Shown piece by piece: positions 41,369 to 50,948 of a stretch of 64,000 bases of DNA. The notes beneath the pieces are model-generated. The model worked only from the letters and a program-made list of their open reading frames with translations, searched no databases and was not told the origin of the DNA. The stretch lies in contig CM060118.1 of the NCBI GenBank assembly GCA_030522415.1, positions 19,212,151-19,276,150 on the forward strand. The letters are read 5' to 3'. This DNA is from Channallabes apus. Its lineage: Eukaryota > Chordata > Actinopteri > Siluriformes > Clariidae. Position numbers and translations under genes: made by a program. How positions within the stretch are numbered: the first letter of the stretch is position 1; each line of letters begins with the position of its first letter.

Positions 41369-42595
41369 CAGGTCCTTCTCAAAAAATTAGCATATTGTGA
41401 TAAAGTTCATTATTTTCTGTAATGTACTGATAAACATTAGACTTTCATATATTTTAGATTCATTACACACAAACTGAAGTAGTTCAAGCCTTTTATTGTT
41501 TTAATATTGATGATTGTGGCATACAGCTCATGAAAACCCAAAATCCCCATCTCAAAAAATTAGCATATTTCATCCGACCAATAAAAGAAAAGTGTTTTTA
41601 ATACAAAAAAAGTCAACCTTCAAATAATTATGTTCAGTTATGCACTCAATACTTGGTCGGGAATCCTTTTGTAGATTCTTGTGTCTCTCAACTTTCTCTT
41701 CACAATATCCCACTGATTCTCTATGGGGTTCAGGTCAGGAGAGTTGGCAGGCCAATTGAGCACAGTAATACCATGGTCAGTAAACCATTTACCAGTGGTT
41801 TTGGCACTGTGAGCAGGTGCCAGGTCGTGCTGAAAAATGAAATCTTCATCTCCATAAAGCTTTTCAGCAGATGGAAGCATGAAGTGCTCCAAAATCTCCT
41901 GATAGCTAGCTGCATTGACCCTGCCCTTGATAAAACACATGGACCAACACCAGCAGCTGACATGGCACCCCAGACCATCACTGACTGTGGGTACTTGACA
42001 CTGGACTTCAGTCATTTTGGCATTTCCCTCTCCCCAGTCTTCCTCCAGACTCTGGCACCTTGATTTCCGAATGACATGCAAAATTTGCAACCTGTAGCCC
42101 ATTTCCTGCACACGCCTGTACACGGTGGCTCTGGATGTTTCTACTCCAGACTCAGTCCACTGCTTCCGCAGGTCCCCCAAGGTCTGGAATCGGTCCTTCT
42201 CCACAATCTTCCTCAGGGCCCGGTCACCTCTTCTCGTTGTGCAGCGTTTTCTGCCACACTTTTTCCTTCCCACAGACTTCCCACTGAGGTGCCTTGATAC
42301 AGCACTCTGGGAACAGCCTATTCGTTCAGAAATTTCTTTCTGTGTCTTACCCTCTTGCTTGAGGGTGTCAATGATGGCCTTCTGGACAGCAGTCAGGTCG
42401 GCAGTCTTACCCATGATTGCGGTTTTTGCGTAATGAACCAGGTTGGGATTTTTTAAAAGCCTCAGGAATCTTTTGCAGGTGTTTAGAGTTAATTAGTTGA
42501 TTCAGATGATTAGGTTAATAGCTCGTTTAGAGAACCGTTTCATGATATGCAAATTTTTTGAGATAGGGATTTTGGGTTTTCATGAGCTGTATGCC
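41369..42595 (-). mobile_element. Tc1-like transposon inside the L2 LINE, decayed
   Basis: Left end CAGGTCCTTCTCAAAAAATT after TA. An inner inverted repeat (41518-41571 against 42541-42595; CATGAAAACCCAAAAT and ATTTTGGGTTTTCATG) is present on both sides, but the outer right end is missing. Minus-strand transposase from 42414: HTH (QKEISERIGCSQSAVSRHLS), then a region where about 100 residues with the first catalytic Asp are deleted or frame-shifted, then FQHDLAPAHSAKTTGKW and NWPANSPDLNPIENQW. Non-functional. Confidence 0.88.
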
Positions 42596-42649
42596 AAAAA
42601 AATATTGCTGACGTTTTATACCTTCTGCTGTCTCTGAAATCTATAAACA

Positions 42650-43221
42650 CACTTTTTTCTGAACATTTCCTACAAACTCCAACACAGTGGCCGACAAAAC
42701 GGAGCCCTATTACTTCAAAGCGGAAGTACGTCACGAGTCTGTGTGCAAGTAGTCCATTGCAAATGGATTAGCGATTGCATTTGAATTTTGGCCGTCTTGA
42801 CGCGCGGCGCAGAGAAAGTGAAAAAGCAAATGTGGTGATTGATTTTGCTATTTAAATATGACAGGTTCATGACGTGTAAGACCTGGGAAATGCAAATGGA
42901 CTTTTCTTTTTCCTTTGAAATTTGGCAGTCAGTGCGAGTTCGCGAAGGCGAAACAGCAAACGGTAATGCAAAGTTTACAATTGCATTTGAATTATGGCAC
43001 ACTTTGTGCGTCCACATATGGGAAATGCAATTGCAAATGCAATTTGCAATTGCATTTGAATATTGTCCGCGATATCGCTCCATAATCAATAAACAAAAGC
43101 ATGAATTAGTATAGGTACTTTCCTATTATTTTCCATTATATTTCCTCCCGTTCATTGCGCCTCACCTGTCATGTCTGTATTCCCCACTAGTGGGGCGCGC
43201 CCCACACTTTGAGAACCACTG
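42650..43221. mobile_element. MITE-like stretch with repeated GCATTTGAAT motifs
   Basis: The motif TTGCATTTGAAT occurs at least three times, mixed with the complementary ATGCAAATG and GCAAATGCAA, around 42770-43060. The right end reads TTTGAGAACCACTG, a typical hAT MITE end, and CAGTGG occurs at the left near 42685. No coding capacity. Borders and class are uncertain. Confidence 0.4.
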
Positions 43222-44796
43222 GTTTAGATGCTGTCTTCCTCACTCTCATTGATCACTCAGGTTTGTTGACGGTGAGGTGATTGTTTGCTTTACATCTCAG
43301 GGAGCCCTCATGTTTGTGTTTCCTTCTGGCTCTCCCTTTTAGTTATGCTGTCATAGTTAGTCCTGCCGGAGTCTCTGCTTGCACTCTACAGTAAATATAC
43401 ATTCACATTATACATTATGTGACTGTGACCATACCTAATTGCCATCTTCCCTCTCTCCCCATCTCCCCCTTTCACTCTTTCTCTCTCTCTCGAGCTACAC
43501 ATGTCGTTCCTGAGCTGCCAGTGATCCAGACTCCCTCTGCCCTCCGGACCTATCTGACCCATCCTGGTGCCCCGCTTCTGGTTGGAGATCTCGTCACATG
43601 GATGCCCCGTGTGTCTCTTTGGGATGCGTTTGGTGTCTGGGGATGATTCTCTCTACCTAGAAGAGAACCTGGCCTCGATTGGTGTTGGCAACTGTTTCTC
43701 TGGGGACTTGACATTTTGATAGTTCAGGACTGGAACTTTCTACAAGTCTATCTGAGTCTCCAATAACTACCTGTACATATTAACATCAATTAACATAAAC
43801 TATTATAGCTGCCTGCCACCTAACACGCTGTATAAATGCAGATCATTTCCTGCTATCTGTTTCACCCAGATGAGGATGGGTTCCCTGTTGAGTCTGGTTC
43901 CTCTCAAGGTTTCTTCCTATTACCATCTCAGGGAGTTTTTCCTTGCCACTGTGTTGCCTGCGGCTTGCTCACCAGGGACTATTGGACCATTTTGATTCAT
44001 TCACATTCCATACAAACTTAAATAATTCTTTTGATTGTGTAAAGCTGCTTTGAGACAATGACAATTGTTAAAAGCGCTATACAAATAAATTTAATTGAAT
44101 TATAAAATAAAAATAATGAAAACTGTAACCAATTGCAACTGTTTTGGCAGATCAAGTAGAGGAAATGTTATTAAAATATTATGGAATCATGAAACAAAAC
44201 ACTATAGTACACCACTAGTACATTGTTGCACCAGCTTTGGCAATTATAACAGCATGAATACTCTGGACACATGGATTTAACTATCGACAAACTATATTTT
44301 CCATAAATCTGGCTCCAACTTTCTCTTACTGCAGTTGCCAGATCAGTTTTGCAGGTTGGAGCCTACCATTTTCTTTAATTTCCACCATAGATTTTAATTT
44401 GGATTGAGGTCCAGTTTATTTGCAGGCCATGCCGTTGACATTATAGTTTATGTCTTTCTTGAAGGAAGCTTTCACAGCTTTTGCCCTATGTTAAGAAGCA
44501 TAGATGCATAACATTTTTTTCAGGCAGTCATCTTCATATATTTCATGGAACTGCACCAAAGTTCCAGCATCATAACCCTGCCCAATGCAGATTCGTGATT
44601 CATCGCCGAATATCACATTCGTCCAGTCATCCACAGTCCACGATTGCTTTTCTTTAACCTTGTAATCACTGTAACCTTGTTTTTTCTGTTTAAGTGCTAA
44701 TTATGGTTTTCGTGTGGCTTTTCTGTATGTAAATCCCGTTTCCTTTAAGTGTTCCTTTACAGATCGGTCACAGACATTGAATCCAGTTTCTGCCCT

Positions 44797-45485
44797 CATT
44801 TACATTTAGGCATTTGGCAGAAGCTCTTATCCAGAGCGACTTTTTTTTCATCTCATTATGCACTCACCTAAAGGATTATTAGGAACACCTGTTAAATTTC
44901 TCATTAATGCAATTATCTAATCAACCAATCACATGGCAGTTGCTTCGAAGCATTTAGGGGTTTGGTCCTGCTCAAGACAATCTCCTGAACTCCAAACTGA
45001 ATGTCAGAATGGGAAAGAAAGGTGATTTAAGCAATTTTGAGCGTGGCATGGTTGTTGGTGCCAGACGGGTCGGTCTGAGTATTTCACAATCTGCTCAGTT
45101 ACTGGGATTTTCACGCACAACCATTTCTAGGGTTTACAAAGATTGATGTGAAAAGGGAAAAACATCCAGTATGCGGCAGTCCTTTGTGCGAAAATGCCTT
45201 GTTGATGCTAGAGGTCAGAGGAGAATGGGCCGAGTGAAACAAGCTGATAGAAGAGCAACTTTGACTGAAATAACCACTCATTACAACCGAGGTATGTAGC
45301 AAAGCATTTGTGAAGCCACAACATGCACAACCTAGAGGCGGATGGGCTACAACAGCAGAAGACCCCACCGGGTTAAGGGCCTTGCTTAAGAGCCCAACCG
45401 TGGCAACTTGGTGGTTGTGGGGCCACCTGTGAACCTTGGATCTTCCGAACCGTAGTCCAATGCCTTAACCACTGAGCTACCCCTA
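44797..45485 (-). repeat. SINE family S2 split by a Tc1 fragment
   Basis: 44797-44860 is the tail half (GCTCTTATCCAGAGCGACTT) and 45371-45485 the head half (GGTTAAGGGCCTTGCTTAAG to CCACTGAGCTACCCCTA), both reverse, matching 17591-17782. The gap between them is filled by a Tc1-like fragment. Confidence 0.8.
44861..45370 (+). mobile_element. Tc1-like fragment inside the SINE
   Basis: Starts with the TIR CACTCACCTAAAGGATTATT and GGAACACC; the plus strand encodes RMGKKGDLSNFERGMVVGAR then RVGLSISQSAQLLGFSRTTI (transposase HTH), followed by a stop and further pieces to TTHYNRG. It breaks off at 45370, so more than half of the element is lost. Confidence 0.8.
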
Positions 45486-46009
45486 GTTCCTCGCTTGTTT
45501 TGTTGTGCATTTCCTGTTTTTAATTCATATTGTTTTAAGTTTTCTATTTTGATGCTTTGATGTCTTGCTTGGTCTACTAGTATGCTTCCCTTTTACAACC
45601 TTCCTATTTGATTTGTGCTTGGTCCCCACTGCTGACTGGGAACAACCAACATCTTTTGCAATATTCCATGATGATTTACCTTCTAGAAGAAGTTTTATAA
45701 TCCTCTTCTTTATTTCAACCGACATCTCTCGTGCAGACTAATTAGCTGATGTAATCTAATGCAGTTGGAAGCAGATCCAACAGGAAGAATCTTCCATTCT
45801 TTAAGAATATTAAATGATGTCTAAAACAAGAAAACCTGTCCAATCTGCCCCCACTATGAATCCAAGTGTATAAGTGTCATTTCCCTGCGTTTCTCTCCAA
45901 ATGTTAATTAAGCTGTGGCTAACTACTTAATTCCATGTTTCAAGGCGGCATAGAGTTCCAAAATTATGTTGTTGTCTTTCTGGTTCTTTCTGGATAGAAC
46001 AGGTGCTTG

Positions 46010-46930
46010 GGCCCAGTCGTCTTTGCTTTGCAACTATATTTTACCTTGGACCATGATTAAGTTATGTAATATGCAGATAAATGCCAAAGGACTTAAGAGC
46101 ATTAAGTATTTTAAGTTTCGGGGGGGGGGGGGGGGATATATATTACATGGCAGAAAGCCAAACAGCTAGCTTACAGTAGTATTAGGTATTACCGTAATGT
46201 ACTAGGATGCAGTTAGGACAGGTTAATATGATTTTATTTACTTCCTTGTTCGGAGCTGCATTCTAAATCTCAGTTGCAGTCCAGACAAATGTCAAGCTCA
46301 GATAATAAGCTAGGCTAGGAAAAATGCTTTTACCTTTTTAACTATTTCACTAAATAAAACAAAAATAAACAGTTTCATTTTGATTAATTAAAGTTAGCTA
46401 GAAGAACAACTATATTCAGTGTGCTGCTGTAAGGCTACCTTTTGTTAGTTAGTTAAGACTTTATCACATATATATTACAGCACTGTGAAATATCCTAGCT
46501 TAACTGGGGTCAGAGTGCAGGGTCAGCCATGGAGCAGATAGGGCCTTGCCCAAGGTCCTAACAATGGCAACCAGCAGGTGGAATGAAGGTGGAATGTTTT
46601 CATGCATTTCATTCAATTCAGGAGTTGACGGTGTGAATCAGCAAGTTTTAATATGGCAACCTGGACTATTCCATTTGTATTGGTTTGCTTTATGGCTTGA
46701 TAGTTGAATAATGTATCAGTTATTGAAATTGATAATCACCGATTCTGAATATGAATTGTGTCATTACTCAATGTCTCTTATTTAGCGATCGGTTTTCATT
46801 GCTTAAGCTTGTTCCAGGCAAGTGCTAACTAACAAAGGCATGAAAGATGAATACATCACTTGAAAATATTTGCACTTTCCTATTAAAATATGAAAAGGAT
46901 AAGCAACAGTAGTAGCAATAAATATAACAG
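46010..46930. other. gsto unit A intron sequence with SINE relic and poly-G
   Basis: 46020-46110 matches unit B intron 1 (51240-51320; GACCATGATTAAG, ATATGCAGATAAATG). A G homopolymer of about 18 bases is at 46119-46135. 46450-46600 (GGGGTCAGAGTGCAGGGTCA, AGCAGATAGGGCCTTGCCCA) resembles a reverse fragment of another fish tRNA-SINE. No gene. Confidence 0.4.
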
Positions 46931-46956
46931 TTACTTAAAGTTTTAAAGATGACAGA

Positions 46957-47250
46957 TGGCAATTACATTGAAGCATTAAGAAAACATAATAAATGTGCTG
47001 TTTTTAGGATCGTGGTCAAATGCCAAGGGACTGAGAGTCAGGTACGCAGGGAAAGGATGCACACGTGAGGAGAATGTGGCTAATTTATGTGTTGCTTTGA
47101 GCCAGGAAATTAATCTGAGAGGGAAACACACAGAGAGTTCAAGCACCATCAATAATGCGTATGTGCGTTGTATGATCCAATTAAAAAGGTTCTCTTGGGA
47201 GAACTGGCATAAAAAGCAGCACAGACACTAATTAGCCACAGTCACCTCAG
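46957..47250 (+). promoter_or_regulatory. Copy 1 of the internal gsto promoter-like module (unit A)
   Basis: Homologous to 52203-52512 over the upstream block and the leader. The TATA position reads CATAAAAAG (47208-47216) and the leader ends CACCTCAG|GTGTGT at 47250. It is the most diverged of the three copies, with the weakest TATA box. Confidence 0.35.
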
Positions 47251-47354
47251 GTGTGTTTTTCCCCACATATCTGATTCTCATTCCAATTTGGTCATTGATC
47301 TTAGTCGACAACTCAATTATTATATTAGTTGCACCACAATATATTATTTGAATA

Positions 47355-47560
47355 GTGGCATGGTGGTAAGCACTGTAGCCTTGCACCTTCAGCAGTTCGA
47401 TTTCCGCCGTCTGTGTGTGGAGTTGCATGTTCTCCCCATGCTTGGTGTGTTTCCTCTAGGTACTCAAGTTTCATCCCACATTCCAAACACATGGATGGAT
47501 TGGCACTCATTTAAGGGTGTACCACGCCTCATGCCCTGAGATTCTTGGGATAGATTATAC
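47355..47560 (+). repeat. tRNA-derived SINE, family S1, diverged
   Basis: AGTGGCATGGTGGTAAGCAC, TTGCACCTTCAGCAGTTCGA, CATGTTCTCCCCATGCTTGG, then GGATTGGCACTCATTTAAGG and CCTGAGATTCTTGGGATAGA. Located between promoter-like copy 1 and the truncated exon 2. Confidence 0.7.
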
Positions 47561-47827
47561 TGTAGATTTTGTGTGACCATGTACAGAATAGGCAGTATGG
47601 AGAATAACTGTGTTAATTTCACTGGAATGTGTGTATATAGGGTAAAAAAAGTGATTCCTTCTCCCAAAAGCCAACTGTGTGTGATCTAAATAACTTTGTA
47701 CTGATTTTTAGCGAATCGTACTTAATGAACCACCATTTTTTCGTTGTTGATTTGTCATCATCCATCTGAATATCTTTGGATTTCTTTAAGCTTCAGTTTT
47801 TCATTTGCTATTTCATGTATATTGCAG

Positions 47828-47880
47828 GAAGCCGTGCTCCTGGAGCTTTACCTAAAGGACAGATATGAGTCCATAGTATG
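47828..47880 (+). pseudogene. Extra truncated gsto exon 2 in unit A
   Basis: Acceptor TATATTGCAG followed by about 53 bases homologous to gsto exon 2 up to the codons for IYSM, with a stop (CAG ATA TGA). It then breaks off into the promoter-like module at 47881. This indicates a local duplication of a module made of promoter block plus exon 2 within unit A. Confidence 0.75.
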
Positions 47881-48117
47881 AGATGGCAATTACAGTATGT
47901 TGAAACATTAAGAAAACAGAATAAATGTGTTGTTTTGGGGGATTGGTCAAGTGCCAAGGGGGTGAGAGGTACGCAGGGAAAGGACGCACACCTGAGGGGA
48001 TTGTGGCTAAGTAATGTCCATGTGTGTGCATTGTATGATCCATTGTTTACTAGGGAAAACTTACATATAAAAGCAGATCACAGCAGAACAGACACTATTT
48101 AGCCATAGTCGCCGCAG
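47881..48117 (+). promoter_or_regulatory. Copy 2 of the internal gsto promoter-like module (unit A)
   Basis: Closely matches 52203-52512: TATAAAA at 48066-48072 and a leader ending TCGCCGCAG|GTGTGT at 48117. It is joined directly to a truncated exon-2 copy on its left (47828-47880) and lies 130 bases before the complete exon 2 of unit A. Confidence 0.38.
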
Positions 48118-48409
48118 GTGTGTTTATTTTTTCTCATTCTAATTAGGTCATTGATGTTAGTCAACAACTCAATTATTATGAGTTGCACCACTAGTCCTTG
48201 CGCATAACAAACGCCTTACTTACCTTTGCTCTCTGATGTTTATTGCAGAAAGCTGTGCTCCTGGGGCTGTAAACAAAGGCCGGATACGAATCTATAGTAT
48301 GAAATTCTGCCCATACGCCCAGAGACCCAGACTGGTGCTCAAAGCTAAGGGCATAGAGTAAGTCCAAAATTATGAATTTCATGATTGTGTAAAGTACTTT
48401 GGTTTGTAT

Positions 48410-49410
48410 ACAGTACATTTGTACAAGTATAATACCATGTCACCTACTTTTTCATGAAATGGTATTAAAGAACCTTTGTTAAATTCTACATTTGTGCATT
48501 TCATTTATAATTATAGTTTTGCTTGTTGGCTAAAAGAGAACAGGTGTCCTTTATGTTTTTTTTTATTTTACATAATGTTTCTATCTTGGCACAATTACAC
48601 TTGAATTTACTAGGGATCTGGGTCTAGATTTAAGTACTCAGTCCACCTGCTGGCATGAAGAGCACAGGAATTCCCTACAGACAAGAACCCAAAGATCAAC
48701 AGGGCGGCTCTGAAGATGTAAATGAACAATGTTGCGTGCCATGCAACCCCGCCACCAGTTGTAGCAAGAGCCATACAAATATAACCAGATTGCCTTGATC
48801 ACTGGGTGTTGCAGTTGTTGATCTCTCGGCAGCTCTCATCAACAGTTCGCCCTGCGGACCATCTGATCTGCACAACAACTCGGCACAGGGTTTACACTGG
48901 ATGACCTTTCTGACATGACCCTCCCATTTAATCCAGGCTTGGGACCGGCACAGCATCTAGTGGCTGGGGTTTGGGCACTGGGTGGAATTCAAACCCAATC
49001 GATGCAAACACAGACATAGAAAAAAAAATATTATCCTGTCCAGATACAGTACAATGATTTTAAAAAAAATATATGTATTATTGAAGTTCAGAAGAACCCC
49101 TACTATTGAAAAATATGAAAAATGCATATTAGTTCATAATAGCTATATAACTGTAAATAGGGTGGTAGTGCAATAATGAACACTGTTAACAATTTAAGGT
49201 GCATTAATGAGGTAGAAAATTTCTCCCACATAATATATGAATATGAAAATATTGCTTCTATGTACACATGCATGGTGATTGCAAATACAAGTGGGAATGA
49301 AACTGTAAATAAGGTGCACCAGCAAGTATATAACCAGCATATACTAATATATATTCTTGAGTTCAATGGTTTGTACATTACAAATAAATGTAATTAAAAT
49401 GTTGTTTGTG
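48410..49410 (+). other. 3' flank of gsto unit A, with SINE S3
   Basis: 48410-48560 is the gsto 3' UTR block (TTGTACAAGTATAATACCAT, GTATTAAAGAACCTTTGTTA). 48640-48810 matches the flank of unit D (61180-61340; GTTGTAGCAAGAGC). A family S3 SINE lies at 48814-49000. 49364-49410 repeats sequence from the chuk 3' flank (39112-39165). Confidence 0.55.
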
Positions 49411-49419
49411 TTTTGTGGC

Positions 49420-49525
49420 TATGCTTCCAGGGTTGTGGGTTTGATTCCTGCCTCAGGTTTGTATGTGGAGTTTGCATGTTCTCCCTGTGATTGATGGGTT
49501 TCCTTCCCACAGTCCAAAGACTTGC
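49420..49525 (+). repeat. tRNA-derived SINE fragment (family S1)
   Basis: GGGTTGTGGGTTTGATTCCT, GGAGTTTGCATGTTCTCCCT, GGGTTTCCTTCCCACAGTCC, AAAGACTTGCAT. Head and tail truncated. Confidence 0.6.
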
Positions 49526-49789
49526 ATAAAAAAAATTGTAAACTACTTTCTGTCAAATTAAATTTGGGCTGGACTAGTTACCTCCTCCATGTTCAGTGTC
49601 TTATGTCCTGTTACCACAACCCTCACTGCTGAGATTTTGGGACTTTCTAGTTTTAAAGAAAGCATTAAGGTGCTTACTAAAGATGGATTTATGGGGGGGG
49701 GGGGGGACATTATCCTCAAAAACAAACTAAATAACCCGACTCGTTCATGCACAAGACATTCCTATTACACACTACTGATGTAAACTCAT

Positions 49790-50190
49790 ATGTGGCTAAT
49801 ATTCACCTACTACTGGAGGAGCACTAGAAGCATTTTATCAAACCCTACTGGTTGTTTAAAGCATATATTTCTTACTGTACTGGCCGTACTCGCAGCAGTT
49901 CCGTCAGACACCGACGCCATATTGGAAGGATCGAAGCCGCAGTCTATCACTAACAACGGAAGTATCGCCGGAGAGTTAAAATTGATTAAGTGTTTCAAAG
50001 TAAACAACACTGGGCTTTTAGTGCCGTTAATAGAGACAGAAATATGTAACCAATTTTTGTTTTCCAGGCAAATCCTTCCTTCTGCATTATGATTGCCTAC
50101 AAGAATTCGTTCTTGTCTGTGATTGTTTAGAGCTCCACATTCCACAAGCGAACGAATCTTGAAGAACGAAGGCGGGACTTAACGCAACAT
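49790..50190 (-). other. CpG-rich block of unknown nature upstream of gsto unit B
   Basis: Richer in CpG than its surroundings (GTCAGACACCGACGCC, GGATCGAAGCCGCAG, AACGGAAGTATCGCCGG). A minus-strand open frame of 111 residues runs across it, and within it ATGGCGTCGGTGTCTGACGG is followed 40 bases later by a donor-like GTAAGAAA. It could be a captured first exon or part of a MITE. I do not recognise the protein. Confidence 0.3.
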
Positions 50191-50519
50191 GTTTGCATCT
50201 GAAAGACAGCAATTAACGAAACAAGATGACAGCTATAAAATAATAGGTGCTTAAAAGGGCATTAGTTATCGTCTGAATTTCCTCACATAAGCGACATGTG
50301 TTTTCTGGAAATGTTTTCTTGTCACGTTATCTGCATAGTACAGACAAAACTAGTGACTACTGTATCTACTGGTGAAGTTTCTTTTAACTACATGTCCAAC
50401 ATGTACACATGTTAAAAAAATCATTAAATAAATAAAATGTTTTACTCACACCCGTAGTTTATAGCCTGACACTGAAATATTTCAAAAATGTAAACGGTCG
50501 CATCAACAGTGGATTTATA

Positions 50520-50711
50520 TGAAGTGTAAAGTAGCACTATGCAATATGGCGGCGCTGTTCTACCACCGGCGCTAATACAGTAGCCTGCCTGCAGCCAATC
50601 AGTCTGTGTGAGATATTCATGGTTAGACTTTAAAGACGGTGGCAGTGAGCTTCATTCCAGAGTCACACTTCCGCCTGCTTCTGTAACACAGCAGTCTATT
50701 CATCTGCGCAG
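50520..50711 (+). promoter_or_regulatory. gsto1: gsto unit B upstream promoter and noncoding exon 0
   Basis: A block of about 190 bases is shared with unit A (39520-39723) and is the best-conserved noncoding part of the array. It contains GCCAATCAG (a CCAAT element), a TATA-like CTTTAAAG about 80 bases before the end, and a leader ending TGCGCAG|GTAATT (donor after 50711). The next acceptor is TTTTGCAG before 50934, just ahead of the ATG. Conservation between copies with GT-AG borders supports a transcribed 5' UTR exon. Confidence 0.6.
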
Positions 50712-50948
50712 GTAATTACTGATTCATTTATTATTAGCAATAAATGTTTTTTTTTAATCATACATGAACGCCTTTATCTTCGTCGTGAATTAAATAAACA
50801 AACAAAAGTCCCGTGTGTTTTTCGGGAATGAGGAAGCATTAACTGGAAGAGTATCTGTAAACAAGTTGCAGAACTTTGCTAAACCTTTTTAATACAGCTG
50901 TGGTGCAGTATTTCTTACACTTTCCTTTTGCAGATCCAGACTAAGACT

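Larger units (their letters stand above)
40569..44110 (+). mobile_element. L2-type LINE, 5'-truncated, interrupted by other transposons
   Basis: Reverse transcriptase block at 40690-41369: [55 protein letters not shown], then [19 protein letters not shown]. After a Tc1 (41369-42595) and a MITE-like stretch (about 42650-43221), the 3' UTR occupies about 43222-44110 with GAGTCTGGTTCCTCTCAAGG and TGTTAAAAGCGCTATACAAA. That UTR is a very abundant repeat in catfish genomes as I recall it. Confidence 0.7.
40437..45960 (-). mobile_element. Tc1-like element split by nested insertions in gsto unit A
   Basis: The left end CTGGCAAAAAGTATGGAATC and about 130 bases lie at 40437-40568. The rest continues at 44115-44796 (minus-strand transposase remnants) and 45486-45960, where minus 45725-45525 encodes an HTH start (EIKKRIIKLLLEGKSSWNIA, then KDVGCSQSAVG). 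An L2 LINE (40569-44110) and a SINE (44797-45485, itself interrupted) are inserted in it. The right border is uncertain; gsto intron sequence resumes by about 46010. Confidence 0.6.
39961..48357 (+). pseudogene. gsto unit A: start codon lost, exons 3-6 deleted
   Basis: Exon 1 (39961-40004) matches unit B but has CTGGCTTCG where B has ATGGCTTCG, with a small deletion just before, so the start codon is gone. Exon 2 (48249-48357) is open with good splice sites and encodes [17 protein letters not shown], keeping the catalytic Cys. A second, truncated exon 2 lies at 47828-47880 with a stop (ATATGA). After exon 2, intron 2 sequence runs within about 50 bases into the 3' UTR block (48410 on), so exons 3-6 are deleted. 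Intron 1 is swollen to 8 kb by a 5S rRNA-like sequence and nested transposons. The upstream promoter block and exon 0 (donor after 39723) remain, so it may still be transcribed, but it cannot make a GST. Confidence 0.85.

Noticed and set aside
41653..42433. Plus-strand frames opposite the Tc1 transposase
   Set aside because: Shadows of the minus-strand transposase in 41638-42414.
43419..44021. Possible gene in the CT-rich block with several open frames
   Set aside because: The sequence is the 3' UTR of an abundant L2 LINE.
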